15,646 bases of DNA, from assembly GCA_964194935.1 (NCBI GenBank), contig CAXMOL010000205.1:1-15646 (forward strand). The letters are read 5' to 3'. The notes under the pieces were generated by a model, which saw only the letters and a list, made by a program, of their open reading frames with translations, did not search any database and had not been told where the DNA came from. Of the stretch, positions 1 to 6,015 are shown piece after piece. How positions within the stretch are numbered: the first letter of the stretch is position 1; each line of letters starts with the position of its first letter. This DNA comes from JACZWZ01 sp964194935 (GTDB lineage: Bacteria > Actinomycetota > Acidimicrobiia > Spongiisociales > UBA11373). Position numbers and translations under genes: made by a program.

Positions 1-1
1 G

Positions 2-274
2 TTCGTCAGGGCCTACAACCCATTCAGCCTGGGCCTCGGCGGTGGGATCGAGTTCGAACAACGCAGCGACGAGATACTCGATGCATTCAACGACGTTGCC
101 GCCAGGCTGGCCCTGGATCGAGGAATGCTGGTCGCAGACGGCTTCTCGGCGTTACAGGGCACGACCGCGGCAACCACCCACATGCTTGACCCCCAGCCCG
201 ACATTCATCCTTACGGGATCGGATACTCCCTGATCGCCCAAGCGGTAATCGATTCAGTGGCCAGTAGCCAGTAG
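2..274 (+). CDS. SGNH/GDSL-type hydrolase, C-terminal part (cut by window edge)
   Basis: This is an open frame entering from the left edge and ending at TAG 272-274; about 90 residues are visible. The C-terminal part carries PDIHPYGIGYSLIAQA, which matches the last block of SGNH/GDSL esterases: a catalytic Asp-x-x-His pair (here D-I-H) followed by a Gly-Tyr and a short amphipathic helix that closes the domain. The Ser-nucleophile, Gly and Asn blocks lie outside the window, so substrate and localisation cannot be judged. The stop codon lies inside the 7-bp repeat array of intergenic element copy 1 (260-280), so the last residues (about ASSQ) are encoded by repeat DNA. The family end would be expected close to here anyway, so only a few residues seem affected. 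The fold assignment rests on one motif and is moderately sure. Confidence 0.6.
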   Translation, partial: FVRAYNPFSLGLGGGIEFEQRSDEILDAFNDVAARLALDRGMLVADGFSALQGTTAATTHMLDPQPDIHPYGIGYSLIAQAVIDSVASSQ

Positions 275-455
275 TCAGTAGCCATGGGGATCACGCTGTT
301 CCTCCCCCTCAGGGGGAGGTGGCACCGGCAAAGCCGGTGACGGAGGGGGTCAGGCCGCCCTAGGTGCTTGGGTCAATGACCCCCTCCCCTTCGTTCGCCG
401 AGCCTCGCTCAGGTACTCCCCCCTGAGGGTGGAGAACGAGAAGGTGGGGGTACCG
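260..455 (-). repeat. Composite hairpin-rich intergenic repeat, copy 1 (modules A, B, D; read on the minus strand)
   Basis: This element fills the spacer between the SGNH gene and the convergent alpha/beta hydrolase gene. Read on the minus strand, its order is module A (about 373-455), module B (294-352) and heptamer array D (260-280). Module B has an 8-bp hairpin (301-308 with 312-319, loop TCA) next to a 6-bp hairpin with a 3-nt loop (324-329 with 333-338). Array D is three units of NNCAGTA: GCCAGTA, GCCAGTA, GTCAGTA. The same modules in the same order recur on the plus strand at 3165-3410. There is no ORF and no transposase. In this position it could also act as a bidirectional terminator. 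Confidence 0.85.
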
Positions 456-463
456 CTCGGCCG

Positions 464-1351
464 CTAGTCGCGTCGTTCGAAGGGGACGCTGTGTTCCCAA
501 TCGGCCAGAAGGGTGCGCAGGGCGGTGATGAACGACAGCGGTTGGTCGAGGATCAGATGGTGGTGGGCTTCAGGAATGGTCACCACTGGGGAATTCCGTC
601 CCATTACCTCGTACATGTGCTCGGCCGTGTCCTGTGGCACCACGACGCTGTGTTCGCCGCGCAACACGGCGACCCGGCACTTGACTGACGCCAACTGCTC
701 GTGCATCGGGATCATCGTGTGCGCGAACAGATTGGGATCGAACTTCCACGACCAGCCGGCGGCGGTTTCGTGGAGCGAATGTCTGGCGACATGATCGAGA
801 GTCCACGGCTCTGGGTCCGGTTGCGGCGGGATCAGGTGGAAGTGGGTGAGCGCCGTCTCCAGGTCCGGATAAGTGCCGGGCGCCTTGAAAGCGCGGCCGC
901 GGGTTCCCTCTTCAGATTCGGGATCGGGTCGGCGCACCGGCGCGTCGACGATGATTGCACCAGCGAGCAACTCCCCATACGTGGCCGCCGTCTGAATGGC
1001 GACCAGCCCGCCGAGCGAGTGGCCGACGATCACCGGGGGGCCCTCGAACCCGACCGCTTCACAAACTGTCACGATCTCCTTGGCCCACATTGCGTGTGAG
1101 TAGAGGTCGCGTCGACCGCTGTCTCCGTGGCCGCTGAGATCGAGTGCGGCTACGTGGTAGTTGTGCGAGAACTTGGGAGCGAGGTGACTCCACCAGCGGG
1201 CGTGAGCCGCTCCACCGTGGACAAAGATCAACCCGGGCTTGCCCGTGTCACCCCACTCGAGGATGTTGATGGGCGTACCTTCGACCTCTACGTTTGCGAC
1301 TCGCGGGGCGTCGGCCAGAGCCTCGGAGAACCAGCGCGGGGCCCCGGTCAT
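464..1351 (-). CDS. Alpha/beta-fold hydrolase
   Basis: Predicted soluble alpha/beta hydrolase of 295 residues, cytoplasmic as no signal peptide is seen. Visible landmarks are the oxyanion-hole segment VHGG (about 44-47), the nucleophile elbow VGHSLGG with Ser112, and the C-terminal histidine block EAHHHLILDQP, where the first His (about 263) is the likely catalytic base. The usual acid site after strand 7 reads GEHSVVVP without the expected Asp; Asp136 after strand 6 (IIVDAP) or Glu233 could serve, which is inference. I chose ATG 1351 because it overlaps the stop of the upstream hydrolase gene as ATGA, the usual sign of translational coupling. An in-frame ATG at 1375 would add eight residues and lengthen the overlap to 28 nt. 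Substrate is unknown: esterase, lactonase or epoxide hydrolase are all possible. Confidence 0.85.
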   Translation of the reverse strand: MTGAPRWFSEALADAPRVANVEVEGTPINILEWGDTGKPGLIFVHGGAAHARWWSHLAPKFSHNYHVAALDLSGHGDSGRRDLYSHAMWAKEIVTVCEAVGFEGPPVIVGHSLGGLVAIQTAATYGELLAGAIIVDAPVRRPDPESEEGTRGRAFKAPGTYPDLETALTHFHLIPPQPDPEPWTLDHVARHSLHETAAGWSWKFDPNLFAHTMIPMHEQLASVKCRVAVLRGEHSVVVPQDTAEHMYEVMGRNSPVVTIPEAHHHLILDQPLSFITALRTLLADWEHSVPFERRD

Positions 1352-2151
1352 GAGCTTGGTCCGAGCTGCATCCATGCCCGGCCGAACGCCTCGCTGAGGG
1401 TTGCCTCTGGGAAGGGACCACCCGCGGCGGCGGCGACCTCGAACGTCATGCCTTCGGCGTGACGCTGCCGGGCCAGGTCGGCAACCGCGTCAAGATCGGC
1501 TCGCTGGGCGTCGACAAACGCTCGGTCTGTCGGTGCGCCGTGGCCGGGGACAACTGCGTCGGTGATCATGTCGGTGAGCGTTGCCACGGTCTTCGGCCAC
1601 TCCAACGGAAAAGCGTCGCCGAAGGATGGGGGAGCGCCGTTTTCGATGAGATCGCCGGCGAACACCACGCTGGCATCGGGAACGGTGATTACGAGATCGT
1701 TGTCGGTGTGGCCCCGCCCCAGGTATCGCATCTCGATCATGCGTCCGCCGAACTCTATGTCCGCCGCCTCTACCACCGTCTTGTTGGGTGGGACGATCAG
1801 GACCTCGTCGAAATCGGCGGCTTGTCCGGGAGACATCTTCCTGACCCGGGCCAGCATCGCAGCTCCGTAATCAGCAAGATTCGTCTTGCATCGTTCGTGG
1901 CCCCAAATGTCCACCTCATGGAATTCTCCATTGCCAAATGTGTGATCCCAGTGATGGTGGGTGTTGATGATCCAGCGGACCCGGAGATTGCTGATGGCTT
2001 TCAGGTCCTCGACCAACTCACGTGCTTGGCGGTGGTGAGCTCTGGTGTCGATGATGAGTAGCCCGTCCTCGCACACGATCGCTCCGACATTGAGGTCGAG
2101 CGATTGGTAACGCTTCGAAAAGACACCGTCGCCATGTTCGGTCCACTTCAT
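1348..2151 (-). CDS. Metallo-beta-lactamase-fold hydrolase
   Basis: A 267-residue MBL-fold protein. The metal-binding motif reads THHHWDH at 64-70, giving the canonical H65-x-H67-x-D69-H70. The remaining ligands are present as His148 (GRGHTD), Asp167 (AGDLIE) and His204 (PGHG), so a two-metal hydrolase is expected. The layout (short N-terminal strands, GRGHTD, AGDLIENG) resembles the SoxH/quinoprotein-relay-like and glyoxalase II-like branch rather than true beta-lactamases; substrate is unknown. No signal peptide is seen. It is the first gene of a two-gene operon with the alpha/beta hydrolase, whose ATG overlaps this stop, so the two may act on the same ester or thioester substrate (inference). 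A TAGCCT hexamer lies 8 nt before the ATG with no Shine-Dalgarno sequence, suggesting a leaderless or near-leaderless mRNA. Confidence 0.88.
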   Translation of the reverse strand: MKWTEHGDGVFSKRYQSLDLNVGAIVCEDGLLIIDTRAHHRQARELVEDLKAISNLRVRWIINTHHHWDHTFGNGEFHEVDIWGHERCKTNLADYGAAMLARVRKMSPGQAADFDEVLIVPPNKTVVEAADIEFGGRMIEMRYLGRGHTDNDLVITVPDASVVFAGDLIENGAPPSFGDAFPLEWPKTVATLTDMITDAVVPGHGAPTDRAFVDAQRADLDAVADLARQRHAEGMTFEVAAAAGGPFPEATLSEAFGRAWMQLGPSS

Positions 2152-2159
2152 TAGGGATC

Positions 2160-2165
2160 AGGCTA
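2160..2165 (-). promoter_or_regulatory. Putative -10 box for the MBL-fold gene
   Basis: On the minus strand TAGCCT (TANNNT type) ends 8 nt before the ATG at 2151. No clear -35 box and no Shine-Dalgarno sequence are visible. It forms a divergent promoter pair with the exchanger gene in the 62-bp spacer. Confidence 0.45.
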
Positions 2166-2200
2166 TCCGGCCGTGGAACGATGCGGCCGTCGGCGGCTTG

Positions 2201-2206
2201 TACAGT
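2201..2206 (+). promoter_or_regulatory. Putative -10 box for the Na+/Ca2+ exchanger gene
   Basis: TACAGT ends 7 nt before GTG 2214, so the transcript would begin at or within a base of the start codon. This supports the GTG start over the upstream in-frame ATG at 2181, which would lie in front of the -10 box. Confidence 0.5.
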
Positions 2207-2213
2207 CGCCACG

Positions 2214-3152
2214 GTGATCGTCTCTCTCACTCTCCTGATTGTCGGTCTCGGTCTGCTCACCCTCGCGGCCGATCGGTTCGTGCTCTCAGCGTCCCGGGTG
2301 TCGACGGCCCTTGGGCTGTCTCCAATCTTGGTGGGTGCACTCGTTATTGGCCTCGGAACGTCCGCCCCCGAGATGCTCGTTTCCGCTCTTGCCGCCGCTC
2401 GCGGTGAGATCGATCTCGCTTTGGGCAATGTTGTCGGATCAAATACGGCGAACATGACACTGGTGCTGGGCGCTACCGCTTTGGTGACCCCGATCGTGTC
2501 GCGGCTGCGAACCGTCCGTCGAGAGGGCGCGTTGATGTTCCTCGCGCTGGCCGCCTTCACTCTCTTGTTGTGGAATCTCAAGCTCAGTCGTGTCGAGTCG
2601 CTCGGATTGTTGGTGGCGATGTTCGTCGCGGTGGTGATGCTCATCTTCTGGGCCAACAGCGACACTCGAGCCGGCCGCGCCCCACAGCTCAGCGACGAAG
2701 AGGAGTGGAAGGGATCACTGCGCCGTGAGGTCTGGATCGGAGTCGGGGCGCTGGCGTTCACCCTGCTCGGAGCTGATCTATTGGTCCGGGGTGCTTCCGA
2801 TCTCGCCGAAGACCTCGGAGTCTCCAGTGCTTTCGTCGGCCTCGTAATCGTGTCGATAGGAACTTCACTTCCGGAGCTCGCCACCGCCCTGGCCGCAGCG
2901 CGTCGCGGTCAGACAGATCTGGTGCTGGGCAATGTGCTCGGATCGAACCTGTTCAACACATTCGCCGTTGCCGGGATCGCCGGGCTGGTCGGGCCGGGAG
3001 TCGTCGATGAGACATTCCACAACGCACTGGTGGTCATGGTCATCGCCGGAGCAGTAGCCGGGTTGTTCGCTGTCACCGGTCGCAAGGTGGATCGATGGGA
3101 GGGAGCAATGCTGCTGGTGCTCTTCCTCGCCTTTGTAACCGTGGCGGTTTAG
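2214..3152 (+). CDS. CaCA-family sodium/calcium exchanger (YrbG-like)
   Basis: An integral membrane antiporter of 312 residues, expected to exchange Ca2+ for Na+ (or H+/K+) across the cytoplasmic membrane. Both CaCA alpha repeats are intact: alpha-1 GLGTSAPEM (about 46-54) with GNVVGSN (71-77), and alpha-2 SIGTSLPEL (about 214-222) with GNVLGSN (239-245), including the ion-binding Glu53 and Glu221. About ten hydrophobic segments are split by a short charged cytoplasmic loop near 148-172. Length fits the bacterial YrbG type. The frame is open back to ATG 2181, but GTG 2214 is preferred because a TACAGT -10 box ends 7 nt before it and the membrane segment starts right after it. It is monocistronic, followed by repeat element copy 2. 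Confidence 0.9.
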   Translation: MIVSLTLLIVGLGLLTLAADRFVLSASRVSTALGLSPILVGALVIGLGTSAPEMLVSALAAARGEIDLALGNVVGSNTANMTLVLGATALVTPIVSRLRTVRREGALMFLALAAFTLLLWNLKLSRVESLGLLVAMFVAVVMLIFWANSDTRAGRAPQLSDEEEWKGSLRREVWIGVGALAFTLLGADLLVRGASDLAEDLGVSSAFVGLVIVSIGTSLPELATALAAARRGQTDLVLGNVLGSNLFNTFAVAGIAGLVGPGVVDETFHNALVVMVIAGAVAGLFAVTGRKVDRWEGAMLLVLFLAFVTVAV

Positions 3153-3164
3153 AAGAAGTCGTCG

Positions 3165-3410
3165 GTCCCCCCTTCGTTCTCCCCCCTCAGAGGGGAGTCC
3201 CGAGTGAGCGAAGCGAATGAGGGGAGGGGGGTCGCTCACCTGCTTACCGGGAGAGCAGGTGACCCCCTCCGTCGCCGCCCGTGGCGGCGCCACCTCCCCC
3301 TGAGGGGGAGGAACAGCGGCCCACCACCAATCGGCTCCGCCGTTTGACTCCCCCCAAAGGGGAGAGTGTTTTTCTTACTGGTTACTGACTACTGGCTACT
3401 GGTTACTGAT
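3165..3410 (+). repeat. Composite hairpin-rich intergenic repeat, copy 2 (modules A, B, C, D)
   Basis: This occupies most of the 287-bp spacer between the exchanger and acyltransferase genes and is the fullest copy. Module A (about 3167-3247) is C-rich then G-rich. A 9-bp hairpin (TCACCTGCT 3236-3244 with AGCAGGTGA 3254-3262) bridges into module B (3261-3318), which has a 6-bp hairpin (GCCGCC 3274-3279, loop CGT, GGCGGC 3283-3288) and then the same 8-bp C/G hairpin as copy 1. Module C (3329-3368) has an imperfect 7-bp hairpin with a 3-nt loop followed by GACTCCCCCCAAAGGGGAG. Array D (3376-3410) has five 7-bp units: TACTGGT, TACTGAC, TACTGGC, TACTGGT, TACTGAT. No coding potential is seen. Confidence 0.87.
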
Positions 3411-3424
3411 AACCGACAGCGTCG

Positions 3425-3430
3425 TACCCT
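3425..3430 (+). promoter_or_regulatory. Putative -10 box for the WS/DGAT acyltransferase gene
   Basis: TACCCT ends 9 nt before ATG 3440, which would leave a leader of 0-3 nt. The matching -35 position (about 3402-3407) falls in the last heptamer units of repeat element copy 2. Confidence 0.35.
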
Positions 3431-3439
3431 CTAGGCCCC

Positions 3440-4849
3440 ATGGAGACGAACTACGAACGTCTGTCGTTCCTCGACAACACATTCCTTGTGATGGAGGGCC
3501 CGACGAGTCCAATGCATGTCGGGGCGACGCTCGTATTCGAAGCGGGTGACTCGCTGCGCGGCAAGGACGGCGGTATCGATATCGACGTGGTGCGAGCATT
3601 CGTCGGAGCTCGCCTCCAATACGTGTCACGTTATCGCCAGCGTCTTCAGTGGATCCCGATCGAGCGTCATCCGGTGTGGGTGGACGACGCTCATTTCGAC
3701 CTCGCTTATCACGTCCGGCACGTCGCGCTGCCCAAACCCGGAACGATGGACCAGATGAGGGAGATGAGCGGTCGCTTCTTGAGTCAAAGACTCGACCGTG
3801 CTCGTCCGATGTGGGAGGTCCTGGTCATCGAGGGCCTCGAAGATGGTCGATTTGCCCTCGTCGCCAAGGTGCATCACTGCATGGTCGATGGGATTGGTGG
3901 TGTCGACCTGCTCAAGGTGCTGCTTGCCCCGATGCCGACTACCGATATCGGTGAACCCGACGAGTACGAGCCGCGGCCGGTCCCGACCTCTGCCGACCTG
4001 CTGATCGATGAAGCCGTCCGCTTTCTCCAACTGCCGCCCGAGGCGGCCAAGAGCATGCGCGGAAGGGATTCGAAGGAGATCGGCGAGTTGCTGCGGCATC
4101 GTCTTCGGGCGATGTCCGCTTCGGCGCGATCGGGCTGGTTTGTGAATGCAGCTGAGACGCCCCTGAATCGCAAGATCGGACCAAATCGTCGCATTGCCCA
4201 TCTCGCCACCGACCTCGATCGGGCAAAGGCGATCAAGAACGGTCTGGGGGGGACCGTCAACGATGTGGTGATCGCGACCGTCGCCGGTGCGATCCGGTCT
4301 TTCCTCATCGAGGAGTATGACTTCGAGGTGGAAGGTGTCGACTTCCGGGCGATGGTGCCGGTCTCCATCCGCGACGAAGCGGGAGTTGGTGACCTCGGCA
4401 ACCAAATAACCATGTGGTTGTTGGATCTGCCGATCGCCGAGCCGGACCCTGTGAAGCGGTATCAGGCTGTGGCGTCAGCAACCCTGCATCTGAAGGAGAC
4501 CGATCAGGCTCTCGGGGCGGCGATGCTCACCCAGACTGCGTCGTTTACGCCATCTGCAGCCCTCACCGTCGCAGCAAGGGTCGCGGCTGCAACTGCTCGA
4601 CCTTTCAATCTCACGATCACCAATGTGCCGGGTCCGCAAGTGCCGCTCTTCATGCTCGAGTCCCGCTTGGAGCGAATCTTCCCGATGGTCCCGCTGTGGG
4701 TAAACCACGGCCTCGGGGTGGCACTGTTCTCATACGACGGGAGGCTCAACTGGGGCTTTTCCGCCGATTGGGACACCGTGCCCGATCTCGATGAGTTTGT
4801 TGTCAGAGTGGAGCGCGCACTCGACGAGCTTTTCAGCGCCGCCACATGA
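3440..4849 (+). CDS. WS/DGAT-family wax ester synthase / diacylglycerol O-acyltransferase
   Basis: A 469-residue member of the bacterial bifunctional wax ester synthase/acyl-CoA:diacylglycerol acyltransferase family, which moves acyl groups from acyl-CoA to fatty alcohols or diacylglycerol for storage lipid. The N-terminus (LSFLDNTFLVME, SPMHVGA) matches the family opening. The catalytic motif HHxxxDG is present as HHCMVDG at 145-151, followed by GIGGVDLL. The C-terminal half has TVNDVVIATVAGAIR, MVPVSIR and TITNVPGPQVPL, all typical. Full length, with no break. The stop overlaps the ATG of the downstream lipoprotein gene (ATGA), so the two form an operon. A TACCCT hexamer lies 9 nt before the ATG and there is no Shine-Dalgarno sequence. 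The exact substrate (wax ester, triacylglycerol or other lipid) cannot be read from sequence. Confidence 0.92.
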   Translation: METNYERLSFLDNTFLVMEGPTSPMHVGATLVFEAGDSLRGKDGGIDIDVVRAFVGARLQYVSRYRQRLQWIPIERHPVWVDDAHFDLAYHVRHVALPKPGTMDQMREMSGRFLSQRLDRARPMWEVLVIEGLEDGRFALVAKVHHCMVDGIGGVDLLKVLLAPMPTTDIGEPDEYEPRPVPTSADLLIDEAVRFLQLPPEAAKSMRGRDSKEIGELLRHRLRAMSASARSGWFVNAAETPLNRKIGPNRRIAHLATDLDRAKAIKNGLGGTVNDVVIATVAGAIRSFLIEEYDFEVEGVDFRAMVPVSIRDEAGVGDLGNQITMWLLDLPIAEPDPVKRYQAVASATLHLKETDQALGAAMLTQTASFTPSAALTVAARVAAATARPFNLTITNVPGPQVPLFMLESRLERIFPMVPLWVNHGLGVALFSYDGRLNWGFSADWDTVPDLDEFVVRVERALDELFSAAT

Positions 4850-6015
4850 AATACCGCCTGCTCGTCGTCGGGCTTTTTGGCGTCCTCCTTGTCTCTTGCA
4901 ACCCGGGTGCTCGCGAGGCCGAGCCATTCCAGGGCAATTGGGTCTCCGAGGCCTGGGGGACATACCTGTCGATCAGCGGTGGGTCGGTGGAGATCTTTGA
5001 GTACAACTCTGCCCAATGCTTCTCGGTGGCTAGTGGGAGCACTCGCGGAATCGCTGATGTGCTGGCGCTCGACTCAGAAGAGCTACTACTCACCGACGCC
5101 GGTCGCACGGTTCGGTTCGATCGGCTCGAATTCCTGCCGGAGGAATGTCTAGCCGAGATCGATGATGATCCGGTCTCCACCTTTGATGCACTGGCGGCAA
5201 CGCTCGAAGAGCGTTATGTCCGCGGCGTCGATGACGGGTGGTCGACTCGTGTCGAGACCGCTCGGCCTGATGTGGATGCAGACGACGAGGCCTTGTTCGA
5301 CGCGATGACTGAGTTGCTGGCGCCGTTGGGCCGATCCGATGTTCGTCTGGCCGCTGGCGGCGAGACATGGGCGGCGGAGTCTCCCGACCAAGTTGTGTTC
5401 CCGGAGGCAGCGGCGTTTGGTGATGGTGGTTTGCTCAGGGGGTCGGTTGGGGAGGGGATCTCCTACTTGGCGTTTCTGCGGCTGAGCGCGTTCGCCGAGG
5501 ATCTCGAGGAGTCGCAGCGCCGCGCAGTCGACGCTGTGGATCTCGCCCTGGCCGGGGTCGACCGGTTGATTCTCGATCTGCGCGGCAGCGATGGCGGAAC
5601 CATCGACCACGCCATGTTGATTGCCAGCCGGTTCGTTCCCAGTGCCCGGGTGGTGGCGCAGCTTTCGGCCCGCGGTCCCACCGGGCTTTCCCCGGCCGGG
5701 GAGGTAACGGTCAGCCCACTTCCGACCGGGACCTTCGCTGGCCGGGTGGTCGTGTTGGTGGGCCCGGGGACGATAGGTGTCGCCGAACTCTTGGTCGCAG
5801 CCATCGGCGACTTGGATGGGGTGACGGTGATCGGGCAGCCAACCGCGGGATCGGCCGGTCCGGGAATGGTGCGGTTCTTGCCAAATGGCTGGTCGGTCGG
5901 ATTCCCCAACCTTCAAGTGACTCTCGGCGACGGCTCCGAATTGGTGAGTGGGGTAAGCCCGGACCTCGTCAGCGTCGACCCGCTCTCGGCGGCTGTCGAG
6001 ATGCTCGGCGGCTAG
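4846..6015 (+). CDS. S41-fold lipoprotein, probably proteolytically inactive
   Basis: A 389-residue secreted lipoprotein: a hydrophobic N-terminal stretch ends in the lipobox LVSC (Cys18). Residues 27-105 form a small beta-rich domain (GNWVSEAWGTYLSI) with Cys58 and Cys101, which might pair. A helical linker leads to an S41/tail-specific protease core at about 200-375: DRLILDLRGSDGG (239-251), VVVLVGPGTIGVAELL (301-316) and VIGQPTAGSAG (328-338). In active S41 enzymes the third block reads close to TASAAE with the nucleophile Ser; here it is TIGVAE, with Gly311 at that place. The Ser-Lys family lysine and the alternative histidine also seem missing (GRSDVRL at 162-168). A binding or scaffold role outside the membrane is therefore likelier than peptidase activity. 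The ATG overlaps the acyltransferase stop (ATGA), implying coupled translation. Confidence 0.8.
   Translation: MKYRLLVVGLFGVLLVSCNPGAREAEPFQGNWVSEAWGTYLSISGGSVEIFEYNSAQCFSVASGSTRGIADVLALDSEELLLTDAGRTVRFDRLEFLPEECLAEIDDDPVSTFDALAATLEERYVRGVDDGWSTRVETARPDVDADDEALFDAMTELLAPLGRSDVRLAAGGETWAAESPDQVVFPEAAAFGDGGLLRGSVGEGISYLAFLRLSAFAEDLEESQRRAVDAVDLALAGVDRLILDLRGSDGGTIDHAMLIASRFVPSARVVAQLSARGPTGLSPAGEVTVSPLPTGTFAGRVVVLVGPGTIGVAELLVAAIGDLDGVTVIGQPTAGSAGPGMVRFLPNGWSVGFPNLQVTLGDGSELVSGVSPDLVSVDPLSAAVEMLGG

Noticed and set aside
1351..1375. ATG 1375 as start of the alpha/beta hydrolase
   Set aside because: Not excluded, but ATG 1351 overlaps the upstream stop as ATGA and neither start has a good Shine-Dalgarno sequence, so the coupled start is preferred.
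2018..2884. 288-codon open frame on the minus strand across the exchanger gene
   Set aside because: Ser/Thr/Arg/Pro-rich shadow of the clearly conserved exchanger on the opposite strand; no domain is seen.
260..3410. The exchanger and hydrolase genes carried between inverted copies 1 and 2, as a composite transposon
   Set aside because: No transposase, no target-site duplication is visible, and the genes between have ordinary neighbours and composition; the inverted copies more likely arose independently.
3626..4405. 259-codon minus-strand frame across the acyltransferase, and similar long frames at 1459-2061 and 9797-10636
   Set aside because: All are mirror frames of genes with intact catalytic motifs and show no protein-like pattern of their own.
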